DNA of 16,549 nucleotides from an uncultured Cytophagaceae bacterium (GCA_938008575.1 CALLKB010000107.1:1-16549), one strand, 5' to 3'; positions 1 to 7,469 are shown, numbered from the stretch's first letter. The notes: a model not told the origin generated them from the letters alone. A program made the numbers and translations.

Positions 1-649
1 TTTAGAAACATTGACTCAAATAGGGGCAAAAGAAATCCCTATTTTAGGAATCAATACGGGACGATTGGGCTTTTTAGCCACCCTTTCACCCCCAGAAATT
101 AGCGCGGCCTTAGATACCGTTTTACAAGGAAATTTTCGCATTGAAAATAGAAGTTTAGTCTCAGTGGAATCCGAGGTAGACTTTTTTGATGGCAAAGGCT
201 TTGGCCTAAATGAAGTGGGAATCATGAAGACAGATACGTCATCCATGATTGTCATTAAAGCCTATGTGGATGGAAACTATTTGAATACGTACTGGGCAGA
301 TGGTTTGATTGTTTCGACCGCAACAGGTTCAACGGGTTATTCGTTGTCGGTGGGCGGCCCATTAGTCATGCCAAGTTCCGATATTCTGATCATCGCTCCC
401 ATGAGTCCGCACAACTTAAATGTGCGACCTTTGGTGGTTTCGAGTGATGCCAAATTGAAATTTGAAATAAGCAGTCGGAGCCAAAATTTCCTTATCTCCA
501 TCGATTCTCGCTCCCGCGTCATCGATAGCAAATTCAGCATTGAGGTTCAAAAAGCACCTTTTACAGCCAAAATTGTTAAAATTCCTGGCGATGATTTCTT
601 GCAAACCTTGCGGAATAAATTGAATTGGGGATTGGATGTGCGCAATTAA
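1..649 (+). CDS. nadK: NAD kinase, 3' part (5' end outside the window)
   Basis: Cytoplasmic enzyme that phosphorylates NAD to NADP using ATP or polyphosphate. The reading frame is open to the left edge (first complete codon at base 2), so the true start and the usual GGDGT motif lie upstream; a TTG at 11 is an internal codon, not a start. About 215 C-terminal residues are visible. Counting from base 2, they include NTGRLGFLA (about 18-26), the conserved LNEVG (about 69-73), the signature DGLIVSTATGSTGYS (about 100-114) with the following GGPLV, and MSPHNLNVRP, all hallmarks of the NAD kinase family. The C-terminus looks complete. The gene converges on mutS; a palindromic repeat followed by seven T's at 686-711 probably ends its transcript. 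Identification is very secure. Confidence 0.96.
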   Translation, partial: LETLTQIGAKEIPILGINTGRLGFLATLSPPEISAALDTVLQGNFRIENRSLVSVESEVDFFDGKGFGLNEVGIMKTDTSSMIVIKAYVDGNYLNTYWADGLIVSTATGSTGYSLSVGGPLVMPSSDILIIAPMSPHNLNVRPLVVSSDAKLKFEISSRSQNFLISIDSRSRVIDSKFSIEVQKAPFTAKIVKIPGDDFLQTLRNKLNWGLDVRN

Positions 650-681
650 TTTGAAGTGATGCGATTCGTCGCAAAAAAATT

Positions 682-704
682 GTAGAGACGCGATACCTCG
701 CGTC
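682..704 (+). repeat. REP-like palindromic repeat, copy 1
   Basis: A 23-base unit that starts GTAGAGACGCGA and ends TCGCGTC. It contains a 7-bp hairpin, GACGCGA-TACC-TCGCGTC. It is the exact reverse complement of the units at 718-740 and 760-782. Short GTAGAGACG-type palindromes are widespread non-coding repeats in bacterial genomes and resemble REP elements moved by RAYT (IS200-like) transposases. No such transposase is in this window. Confidence 0.85.
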
Positions 705-711
705 TTTTTTT
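686..711 (+). terminator. Probable intrinsic terminator of nadK, made from a palindromic repeat
   Basis: An 8-bp stem (686-693 with 698-705, AGACGCGA/TCGCGTCT, loop TACC) runs directly into seven T's at 705-711, 37 bases after the nadK stop. This is the layout of a Rho-independent terminator. The stem is one copy of the repeat family listed separately. Termination itself is inferred. Confidence 0.6.
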
Positions 712-717
712 ATGTGA

Positions 718-740
718 GACGCGAGGTATCGCGTCTCTAC
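718..740 (-). repeat. REP-like palindromic repeat, copy 2
   Basis: Exact reverse complement of the 682-704 unit, separated from it by 13 bases, so the two could form a perfect 23-bp stem. On its own it forms a 9-bp hairpin (716-724 with 729-737, loop GGTA). With copy 3 it also forms a direct repeat of 31 bases with one mismatch (717-747 versus 759-789). Confidence 0.85.
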
Positions 741-759
741 AGTAACCATTTGAAAAATA

Positions 760-782
760 GACGCGAGGTATCGCGTCTCTAC
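760..782 (-). repeat. REP-like palindromic repeat, copy 3, overlapping the mutS stop codon
   Basis: Same 23 bases and orientation as copy 2, 42 bases further on. It forms an 8-bp hairpin (759-766 with 771-778). On the minus strand the hairpin follows the mutS stop TAG (781-779) at once and is followed by five T's (757-753), so it may also serve as the mutS terminator. The stop codon lies within the repeat. Confidence 0.85.
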
Positions 783-3409
783 AATAACCGCTTCAACTCA
801 TTCAACTTCAAAAGCGCCTCGATCGGTGAAAGCGTATTAACATCTAAAGAACCCAGCTGCTCCTCGATTTTCTTCAATCCTTCCGGAATCTCCGCACCAA
901 ATAAATTCAATTGGTAATTGTTTTTCGGCATTTCTTTCAGCTTCTCGACATTGTCTTCCAACACATGATCTTTCTCCAAATTCTGTAAAATTTCATGCGC
1001 CCTCAAAACTAAAGATGTAGGCATACCGGCCATTTGGGCCACATGAATACCAAAACTATGCGCAGAACCACCCGGAACCAATTTACGCAAGAAGATAATC
1101 TTGTTACCCACCTCTTTCACAGAAACGTGGAAATTCTTGATGCGCGGAAAATCTTCCGTTAATTCATTCAACTCGTGGTAGTGTGTAGCAAATAAGGTTT
1201 TCGCCCGACACTTCGGATGATTATGCAGATGCTCCGCAATTGCCCAAGCCATGGAAACGCCGTCATAGGTTGACGTTCCCCGACCGATTTCATCCAATAA
1301 AACCAAGGATTTATTCGACAAATTATTCAAAATCGCAGCCGTTTCGGTCATTTCCACCATGAAGGTCGACTCACCTTTGGATAAATTATCCGACGCGCCT
1401 ACACGGGTAAATACTTTATCAACAAGTCCGATTGAAGCAGCAGAAGCAGGAACAAAAGAACCCATTTGAGCCATCAGAACAATCAAAGCAGTTTGACGTA
1501 ACAATGCCGACTTACCAGCCATGTTGGGCCCCGTAATCATGACGATTTGTTGGGTTTCATTATCCAAATACACATCATTCGGAACATATAGTTCCCCTAA
1601 AGGCAATTGCTGTTCAATGACCGGATGTCTTCCAGCTTCAATTTGAATCGAATCCCCCGTATGCAATTCCGGTTGGACATATTGATTGCGTTTCGCGACT
1701 TGGGCAAAACTGGTCAACACATCCAAGGTCGCGATTCCGAGCGCATTCAACTGAATCAATTCCAAATATTCTAAAGCCTCACGCACCAATTCTTGAAAAA
1801 TCCCGAATTCGATTGTCGATATTTTATCTTCCGCACTTAAAATCTTCTCTTCATACCCCTTCAATTCCTCCGTGATGTAGCGTTCCGCATTCACCAGGGT
1901 CTGCTTGCGAATCCACTCGGGCGGTACGCGATCTTTGTGAGCATTCGTAACCTCTAAATAATATCCGAAAACCTTGTTATAAGCGACTTTTAAGGAAGTA
2001 ATTCCCGTTCGTTCAATCTCCCGTTTCTGCATGGCAGCCAGGTAATCCTTGCCGTTTGTGGACAAAAGATGAAGCTCATCCAACTCCGACATATAGCCTG
2101 TTTTGATGATACCGCCTTGATGTACCAGCATGGGTGCATCGTCGCGCAAGGCTGATTCGATTTTCTGCACCAAATGTAAACAAGGGTTCAATTGATCCGC
2201 CCATTTCTGTAAAATTGGCGCAGGATGTGTGGCTAGTAATTCCTTAATCGCCGGAACTTGTTGGAGCGCGCGCTTCAATTGCACCAACTCCCGCGGATTG
2301 ATTCTCCCAGCAGCTACTTTGGAAATCAAACGTTCTAAATCTCCGATAGGTTTCAAGAGTGAAATGAGTAGATCCATCGTCTCATCTAACTCCAATAAAC
2401 CCGCTACGCCCGCTTGACGTTCTTGAATCGCAGCTAAATCTTTCAAAGGCAAAACCATCCATTTGCGCAACAAACGCGCACCCATGGGCGTCATCGTTTG
2501 GTCCATCAAATCAATCAATGGTACCCCACCCTCTTGTACAGAATAGACTAATTCCAGGTTTCGTATCGTAAAACGATCTAACCAAACGAATTTATCCTCC
2601 TCAATGCGCTGAATCGTGGCAATATGCCCCACCTGCTTATGTTCCGTTTCAGCTAAATAATGCAAAATAACCCCCGCCGCAATAATTCCCAGCGGCATGG
2701 TTTCAATCCCAAAGCCCTTCAGGTTTTTGGTTTTGAAATGCTCCGTCAAGAGCGGATACGTAAATTCATGTGAAAAAATCCACTCTTCCATGGAGAAAGA
2801 ATGGTATTGATCCCCAAAATTTTCTTGGTAGACAGCTCTGTATTTTTTAGGAAATAAAATCTCAGACGGCATGAAACTTTGAATCAATTTCTGCACATAA
2901 GCCAAAGGCCCTTGTGAACACATGAATTCACCAGTTGATATATCCAAAAATGCCACACCAAATTGCGCGTCTTTTTCTTGGTAGCTAATCGAAGCAACAT
3001 AGTTATTCCGCTTATTATCAAGCACTTGATCATTAAACGAGACACCGGGTGTTACTAATTCCGTTACACCACGCTTCACAATTCCTTTCGCTTCTGCTGG
3101 ATTTTCTAACTGATCACAAATCGCTACGCGCTGGCCGGCACGAACCAATTTGGGTAAATAAGTATCCAAGGAATGATGTGGGAATCCCGCTAAATGATCA
3201 TCAGCATTTCCATTATTCCGACGCGTCAATGTAATCCCCAAAATCTTGGATGCTTTTACAGCATCTTCACCAAACGTCTCATAAAAGTCACCTACCCGGA
3301 ATAGCAAAATGGCTCCCGGATACTTGGCTTTAATCTGATTAAACTGTCTGGAAAGTGGGGTCTCCCCTTTTTTCAAGGGCTCTTGCCCATCGGGTGTTTT
3401 TTTGGCCAA
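779..3409 (-). CDS. mutS: DNA mismatch repair ATPase MutS
   Basis: Recognises base mismatches and small loops in newly replicated DNA and recruits MutL. About 876 residues, normal for full-length MutS. In order: mismatch-binding N-terminal domain with the Phe-x-Glu motif (GDFYETF, F42 and E44), connector, lever and clamp domains, then the ABC-type ATPase with Walker A GPNMAGKS (about 627-634), signature region SKGEST, Walker B LVLLDE (about 702-707) and FATHYHEL, and a C-terminal helix-turn-helix region. The start is uncertain. I chose TTG at 3409 (protein begins MAKKTPDG) because the upstream alternative TTG at 3433 lies inside a TATTTTTG promoter-like box. The final codons and the TAG stop fall in a palindromic repeat, but the product appears intact. 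Divergent from the GMC dehydrogenase gene, 76 bases apart. Confidence 0.96.
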   Translation of the reverse strand: MAKKTPDGQEPLKKGETPLSRQFNQIKAKYPGAILLFRVGDFYETFGEDAVKASKILGITLTRRNNGNADDHLAGFPHHSLDTYLPKLVRAGQRVAICDQLENPAEAKGIVKRGVTELVTPGVSFNDQVLDNKRNNYVASISYQEKDAQFGVAFLDISTGEFMCSQGPLAYVQKLIQSFMPSEILFPKKYRAVYQENFGDQYHSFSMEEWIFSHEFTYPLLTEHFKTKNLKGFGIETMPLGIIAAGVILHYLAETEHKQVGHIATIQRIEEDKFVWLDRFTIRNLELVYSVQEGGVPLIDLMDQTMTPMGARLLRKWMVLPLKDLAAIQERQAGVAGLLELDETMDLLISLLKPIGDLERLISKVAAGRINPRELVQLKRALQQVPAIKELLATHPAPILQKWADQLNPCLHLVQKIESALRDDAPMLVHQGGIIKTGYMSELDELHLLSTNGKDYLAAMQKREIERTGITSLKVAYNKVFGYYLEVTNAHKDRVPPEWIRKQTLVNAERYITEELKGYEEKILSAEDKISTIEFGIFQELVREALEYLELIQLNALGIATLDVLTSFAQVAKRNQYVQPELHTGDSIQIEAGRHPVIEQQLPLGELYVPNDVYLDNETQQIVMITGPNMAGKSALLRQTALIVLMAQMGSFVPASAASIGLVDKVFTRVGASDNLSKGESTFMVEMTETAAILNNLSNKSLVLLDEIGRGTSTYDGVSMAWAIAEHLHNHPKCRAKTLFATHYHELNELTEDFPRIKNFHVSVKEVGNKIIFLRKLVPGGSAHSFGIHVAQMAGMPTSLVLRAHEILQNLEKDHVLEDNVEKLKEMPKNNYQLNLFGAEIPEGLKKIEEQLGSLDVNTLSPIEALLKLNELKRLL

Positions 3410-3430
3410 AATTTTTATCGCTAATGAAGA

Positions 3431-3438
3431 CAAAAATA
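3431..3438 (-). promoter_or_regulatory. Candidate mutS promoter, Bacteroidota -7 element
   Basis: On the minus strand this reads TATTTTTG, an exact match to the Bacteroidota sigma-ABfr -7 consensus TAnnTTTG, 21 bases before the chosen mutS start. I see no convincing -33 TTTG at the right distance, so the call rests on one box in AT-rich sequence. Confidence 0.35.
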
Positions 3439-3485
3439 AGTCAAAATTTATACATTTACCATTCTTTAAACCGATACCTCAAACT

Positions 3486-5243
3486 ATGATTAATTCGTCT
3501 ATTTACATTCAATCCCAACAAGAAGTTTTTGATGTGGTGATTGTGGGTTCTGGAGCAGGAGGCGGTATGGCAGCACATACATTAACGAAGGCCGGTGCCA
3601 AAGTTTGTGTGTTAGAAGCAGGCCAACCCTTTGATCCAGCGGACCCGAAAGACATGACCCAACTTAAATGGCCTTACGAGTCATTAAGACGTGGGGCGAG
3701 TAGCTCACTTCGAAATTTTGGTGATTTTGATGCTGCCTATGGCGGCTGGGACATTGAAGGGGAACCCTACACAAGAAAAGATGGCACAAAATTCGACTGG
3801 TTCCGTTCACGGATGGTCGGCGGACGTACAAACCACTGGGGACGTATTTCCTTGCGTTTTGGACCAGATGATTTTAAACGAAAAAGTATTGACGGATTAG
3901 GGGACGACTGGCCAATCGGCTATGACGATGTCAAACCTTATTACGACAAAGTTGATAAAATGATTGGTGTTTTTGGTACCAATGAAGGCTTAAGAAACAA
4001 TCCAGATGGATTTTTCTTACCTCCCCCAAAACCCCGTTTGCATGAGTTGATGATCAAAAAGGCGAATAAAGCTTTAGGAATCCCAACTTACCCTTCGCGG
4101 ATGTCGATGTTGACCAAACCGATCAACAACGAACGTGGGCAATGTTTTTATTGCGGACAGTGTAATCGAGGATGTTCTGCTTATGCCGATTTCTCATCAT
4201 CGTCTGTGTTAATTAAGCCAGCCGCAGCGACTGGTAATCTAACCATGTTGCCGTTCGCGATGGCACGTGAAGTATTGACAGATCCGGCTACTGGTTTGGC
4301 AACGGGAGTATCGTATGTTCACACAGGTACAATGCAAGAATATACCGTAAAAGGGAAGATTGTTGTTTTGGCGGCCAGTGCTGGAGAAACAGCGCGTTTA
4401 CTATTGAATTCCAAAAGCTCCCGCTTCCCGAATGGCTTAGCCAATTCGAGCGGTGTGGTTGGAAAATACCTAAACGATTCCACGGGTGCGTCGCGTTCAG
4501 CGATTATCCCTTCCTTGTTCAACCGCAAGCGTTACAATGAAGATGGTGTAGGAGGAATGCACATTTACACCCCATGGTGGTTAGATAACGCAAAATTAGA
4601 TTTCCCACGCGGATACCACATCGAATACGGTGGAGGTATGGGTATGCCAAACTACGGTTTTGGTTGGGGCATCGAAGGATTGAATGGTCGGGAGAACTTC
4701 ACACGCGATGGTTTGAAAAAAGCAGCAGGTGGTTATGGTGCGACGTTGAAAGAAGATTACCGTCGTTTCTATGGATCGTATGTGAGCTTCGCGGGTCGTG
4801 GTGAGCCCGTTGTTCGCGAGGACAACTACTGTGAAATCGACCCGAATGTGGTAGATAAATACGGTATTCCGGTGTTACGCTTTAATTACAAGTGGAGCGA
4901 TTACGAAGTCAAGCAAGCGAAGCACATGCAGGAAACTTTTGAGGAAATCATTCATGCGATGGGTGGTGAGCCGATGGGTAAGAAACCAGGCGCAGATAGC
5001 AATTATGGTTTGGCAGATCCAGGACGTATTATTCACGAAGTTGGAACAGCACGTATGGGTGACAACAAGAATACTTCGGTGTTAAATTCGAATTGCCAAG
5101 CACATGATGTGAAGAATTTATTCGTAGCGGATGCGGCACCATTTGTGTCACAAGGCGATAAAAATGCCACGTGGACGATTTTGGCATTATCACTTCGGAC
5201 ATCTGAGTACATTATTGATCAACGTAAAAAAGGCAACCTATAA
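3486..5243 (+). CDS. GMC-family FAD-dependent dehydrogenase, large (catalytic) subunit
   Basis: Flavoprotein of 585 residues that probably oxidises a sugar, glycoside or polyol and passes electrons to the respiratory chain. Seen: N-terminal FAD-binding Rossmann motif VIVGSGAGGG (18-27) ending in VLEAG, the RMVGGRTNHWG region (109-119), and the C-terminal GMC active-site pair His517 (IIHEVGTARMG) and Asn560 (GDKNATW). A cysteine cluster C220-x2-C223-x2-C226-x3-C230 lies mid-protein; gluconate, fructose and FAD-glucose dehydrogenase large subunits have comparable cysteine-rich segments, and in FAD-glucose dehydrogenase this binds a 3Fe-4S cluster. No signal peptide: export probably depends on the Tat-signal small subunit encoded next, whose ATG shares a base with this stop (TAATG). 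Start ATG 3486 is preferred over a TTG at 3402 that would run into mutS. The substrate cannot be told from sequence. Confidence 0.9.
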   Translation: MINSSIYIQSQQEVFDVVIVGSGAGGGMAAHTLTKAGAKVCVLEAGQPFDPADPKDMTQLKWPYESLRRGASSSLRNFGDFDAAYGGWDIEGEPYTRKDGTKFDWFRSRMVGGRTNHWGRISLRFGPDDFKRKSIDGLGDDWPIGYDDVKPYYDKVDKMIGVFGTNEGLRNNPDGFFLPPPKPRLHELMIKKANKALGIPTYPSRMSMLTKPINNERGQCFYCGQCNRGCSAYADFSSSSVLIKPAAATGNLTMLPFAMAREVLTDPATGLATGVSYVHTGTMQEYTVKGKIVVLAASAGETARLLLNSKSSRFPNGLANSSGVVGKYLNDSTGASRSAIIPSLFNRKRYNEDGVGGMHIYTPWWLDNAKLDFPRGYHIEYGGGMGMPNYGFGWGIEGLNGRENFTRDGLKKAAGGYGATLKEDYRRFYGSYVSFAGRGEPVVREDNYCEIDPNVVDKYGIPVLRFNYKWSDYEVKQAKHMQETFEEIIHAMGGEPMGKKPGADSNYGLADPGRIIHEVGTARMGDNKNTSVLNSNCQAHDVKNLFVADAAPFVSQGDKNATWTILALSLRTSEYIIDQRKKGNL

Positions 5244-5866
5244 TGAAAAGAAGAGACTATTTAAAAAATATGGGCTTGAGTTCGTTGGGCTTAGCCGTTT
5301 TCAATCCAGATGAAAAAGCGATTGAAAATTTAGAATCAGCGAAAGTTCCTGTTAAAAGACCAAACGGTCGGACGCAAGAAGAGGCTGAAATGGAAGCCCG
5401 ATTACAAGCGGAGGTATTTTTGAACAAACACGAACTGGATACAATCACGATCTTGTCGGACATCATCATTCCGGCCGATGGAAAATCGGGCAGCGCCTCA
5501 CAATCTGGCGTAACTGCATTTATCGAATTTATCGTGAAAGATAAACCGGAGTTTAAAACACCGATGCGCGGGGGATTACGTTGGTTGGATTCGGAGTCCA
5601 ACAAACGATTTGGCAAGAAATTCATTGAAATCACGGCGGCGCAACGAATTAATATCGTGGATGACATTGCCTATCCAGGAACGGCGCCTAAGCATTTATC
5701 GCAGGGGGTGAGTTTTTTCACCTTGATGCGTAATTTAACGGCAACGGGATTCTTTTCTTCCAAAATGGGAATTGCAGATTTAGAGTATAAAGGCAATACA
5801 CCAAATCAATGGAACGGCGTTCCAGATGACGTATTGAAGCAATATGGATTAAGTTATGACGCATAA
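5243..5866 (+). CDS. Gluconate 2-dehydrogenase subunit 3-like protein (small subunit with Tat signal)
   Basis: Small partner subunit of the preceding GMC dehydrogenase, 207 residues. The N-terminus MKRRDYLKNMGLSSLGLAVF has the twin-arginine pattern RR-x-Y-L-K followed by a short, weakly hydrophobic stretch, as in Tat signals of this family. The body (about residues 60-195) resembles the gluconate_2-dh3 family (FLNKHELDTITILSDIIIPAD near 59-79), which in known enzymes holds and exports the catalytic subunit. Its ATG overlaps the stop of the dehydrogenase gene by one base, and its own end overlaps the next gene by 11 bases, so all three are probably translated from one mRNA. Family assignment is good; substrate and electron acceptor are unknown. 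No cytochrome c subunit gene is adjacent. Confidence 0.85.
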   Translation: MKRRDYLKNMGLSSLGLAVFNPDEKAIENLESAKVPVKRPNGRTQEEAEMEARLQAEVFLNKHELDTITILSDIIIPADGKSGSASQSGVTAFIEFIVKDKPEFKTPMRGGLRWLDSESNKRFGKKFIEITAAQRINIVDDIAYPGTAPKHLSQGVSFFTLMRNLTATGFFSSKMGIADLEYKGNTPNQWNGVPDDVLKQYGLSYDA

Positions 5867-6593
5867 TCGAGTCATTCGACCCGACATATTTTCACACATT
5901 CCTCAGCTCGTGGCGGGTATTTCTACTCGCCACGGCGGAGTGAGTTCACAAGCCTATCAAAGTTTAAATTTAGGGGTACATACCGACGATGATCCATCGG
6001 CAATTTCATCAAATCTAAAACTTTTTTGCGCGGATTTAGGTATTTCGCCGGACGCCCTAGCACGCTCCTATCAGGTGCATGGGTCTGAAATCTGGACAAC
6101 GGTTTCGCCGGGTTATGAAAGTGGTTATGATGCGATTATGGCCCAAGAGCCAGGTGTTTTCGCGGGCGTGGGTATAGCGGATTGTTGTCCTATTTTACTC
6201 GCCGATCCTAAGCGTGAAGTTGCTGCTGCGATTCATGCCGGTTGGAAGGGAACTGTCGCTCAAATCGTTCATAAAACAGCTTCTTCCATGATTAAAGGCG
6301 GCTCAAATCCCGCAAACATCTTAGCTTACATAGGCCCGTGCATCAGCATCGAACATTTTGAAGTTGGCGATGAGGTGGCGGAGAAATTTGAATTCAAGGA
6401 AAAGCGCGGTGCGCGCTGGCACGTGGACTTGAAAGCCACCAATGCAGCACAATTGCAAGCTTTAGGTATATCACAAATTGAAATTTCGGATTATTGCACG
6501 GTGGCGAATAACGATGCGTTCTATTCACATCGAAAGGAACAAGGGATAACGGGAAGGATGCTGGCGGTGATTGGATTTCAGCGAAGAGGGTAA
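5856..6593 (+). CDS. pgeF: YfiH/PgeF (LACC1-type) multicopper-oxidase-fold protein
   Basis: Cytoplasmic protein of 245 residues in the family annotated as polyphenol oxidase/laccase domain, peptidoglycan editing factor or purine nucleoside phosphorylase. Members bind zinc through a His-Cys-His triad, visible here as H75 (YQVHGS), C110 (IADCCPILLAD) and H127 (IHAGWKG); the spacing matches E. coli YfiH. Other family marks are GISTRHGGVS, LNLGVH and IGPCIS. In E. coli the protein prevents misincorporation of amino acids into peptidoglycan precursors; family members also cleave purine nucleosides. The start ATG lies 11 bases inside the upstream gene, in another frame, suggesting translational coupling. 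The stop codon's last base begins a strong palindrome. The link with the dehydrogenase pair may be only positional. Confidence 0.9.
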   Translation: MTHNRVIRPDIFSHIPQLVAGISTRHGGVSSQAYQSLNLGVHTDDDPSAISSNLKLFCADLGISPDALARSYQVHGSEIWTTVSPGYESGYDAIMAQEPGVFAGVGIADCCPILLADPKREVAAAIHAGWKGTVAQIVHKTASSMIKGGSNPANILAYIGPCISIEHFEVGDEVAEKFEFKEKRGARWHVDLKATNAAQLQALGISQIEISDYCTVANNDAFYSHRKEQGITGRMLAVIGFQRRG

Positions 6594-6625
6594 ACGCTGC
6601 CGGGGTCTGCGACCCCGGCAGCGTT
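6593..6625. repeat. Perfect 15-bp-stem palindrome at the pgeF stop
   Basis: The left arm AACGCTGCCGGGGTC (6593-6607) pairs perfectly with 6611-6625 around the loop TGC. It is far more GC-rich than its surroundings and starts on the last base of the pgeF stop codon. No T-run follows on either strand, so it is not a standard intrinsic terminator, although such a stable stem could stall polymerase or protect the mRNA 3' end. It differs in sequence from the 682-782 repeats and may be a second REP-like family. Confidence 0.85.
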
Positions 6626-6755
6626 ACCGCTCAAAGCTACAAAAAGGCGAACGGAAACAGTTCCAAAAACCTGATAAAATTCCCCTTAAATCTAGATAAA
6701 ACGCCAATTCTAGCAAATAAGCTATCAAGAACCTGATAAACTGACTATCCCCTGC
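6626..6755. other. Non-coding spacer between convergent genes
   Basis: AT-rich spacer of 130 bases between the convergent pgeF and the minus-strand gene ending at 6756. An 11-base direct repeat, AACCTGATAAA, occurs at 6668-6678 and 6730-6740. I see no open frame, RNA gene or clear terminator. Confidence 0.5.
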
Positions 6756-7469
6756 TTAGCGACGCAGATCTTGCATAAATTGCTGTGGTGATACCACTTG
6801 TTTCGGCTGTAATTTATAAGCCTCCTTCCAATCCTTCCGTTTCAAATCCCCATTCTTAATCGACTTAATGAAACTCATCCAAGCAAATGGATTCGTTAAA
6901 CTCAGCAAAGGACTCGACACAAAGGATTTATTCGCTTGACCCGAAATCATCATATCCGAAAAATTTCGAAAATTTGAATTGGCCCCCAAACCCGCTTGCA
7001 AGGCAAAAACATTCAATTTAGACTGCTCCAAATTCCTTGCTAAAATATCCCGCTGTTTTTCATCCCGCAATCGTAAATTCAAAAATGCCTTCTTGAACTC
7101 TTCCTCGCTCGCGTGTGGAAAAACTTTGACCTCCGACAACATCCGCGCATCCTCATTCATCTCAATAATCGCCTGATGCACCTGCCCCGTTGTCCGCGGA
7201 ATAATGTAATACTGCGGCTTGTAACCCACATAAGTCACCACCACACTATCCCCCGGAAATACATACAAATCCACTGCACCAAAATTATCACTTAACGCTC
7301 CCCGACCAGCCTGTGGAATATAAACATAGGCCAAAGGCAGATATTCCGAATTCGTCGCCGAGATAATCCGAGCATTGAATAAAACCGTCTTGTCTTGCCC
7401 CTGTGCGAACAGAGATGCACTTGCAAACAAGCACAATAAAATCACAACAAGTAGGCGTTTTTGAAACAT
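6756..7469 (-). CDS. Secreted protein with a carboxypeptidase regulatory-like domain
   Basis: Function unknown; 237 residues. Begins with a clear Sec signal peptide (MFQKRLLVVILLCLFASASLFAQ), with cleavage likely around residues 22-23. Residues about 29-105 resemble the beta-sandwich carboxypeptidase-regulatory/CNA-B-like domain common in Bacteroidota surface proteins and at the N-terminus of SusC-type receptors (FNARIISATNSEYLPLAYVYI, then GDSVVVTYVGYKP). The C-terminal half is charged and probably helical (SEEEFKKAFLNLRLRDEKQ) and shows no barrel or plug, so this is not a truncated TonB receptor as far as I can see. ATG 7469 is preferred over a TTG 15 bases upstream because the signal peptide begins there. 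Lies 55 bases after cdsA and may be the last gene of that operon. Confidence 0.75.
   Translation of the reverse strand: MFQKRLLVVILLCLFASASLFAQGQDKTVLFNARIISATNSEYLPLAYVYIPQAGRGALSDNFGAVDLYVFPGDSVVVTYVGYKPQYYIIPRTTGQVHQAIIEMNEDARMLSEVKVFPHASEEEFKKAFLNLRLRDEKQRDILARNLEQSKLNVFALQAGLGANSNFRNFSDMMISGQANKSFVSSPLLSLTNPFAWMSFIKSIKNGDLKRKDWKEAYKLQPKQVVSPQQFMQDLRR

Noticed and set aside
682..782. CRISPR array
   Set aside because: Three units in mixed orientation, with spacers of 13 and 19 bases and self-complementary cores; no cas genes nearby.
2787..2810. Unusual MutS Walker A (GPNMAGKS instead of GPNMGGKS), considered as a functional defect (coordinates are only a placeholder inside mutS; the motif lies near 1508-1531)
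   Set aside because: The essential Lys and Ser are kept, and to my knowledge Ala here is common in Bacteroidota MutS.
3402..3485. N-terminal extension of the GMC dehydrogenase from TTG 3402
   Set aside because: It would overlap the mutS start and adds residues before the FAD motif that do not look like a signal peptide; ATG 3486 fits the family.
5257..5667. A 136-codon open frame on the minus strand
   Set aside because: It lies wholly opposite the small-subunit gene, which has clear family motifs; the antisense product has no recognisable features or start context.
6668..6740. AACCTGATAAA direct repeat as an attachment site or origin iteron
   Set aside because: Only two copies of 11 bases in AT-rich DNA, and no integrase or replication gene nearby.
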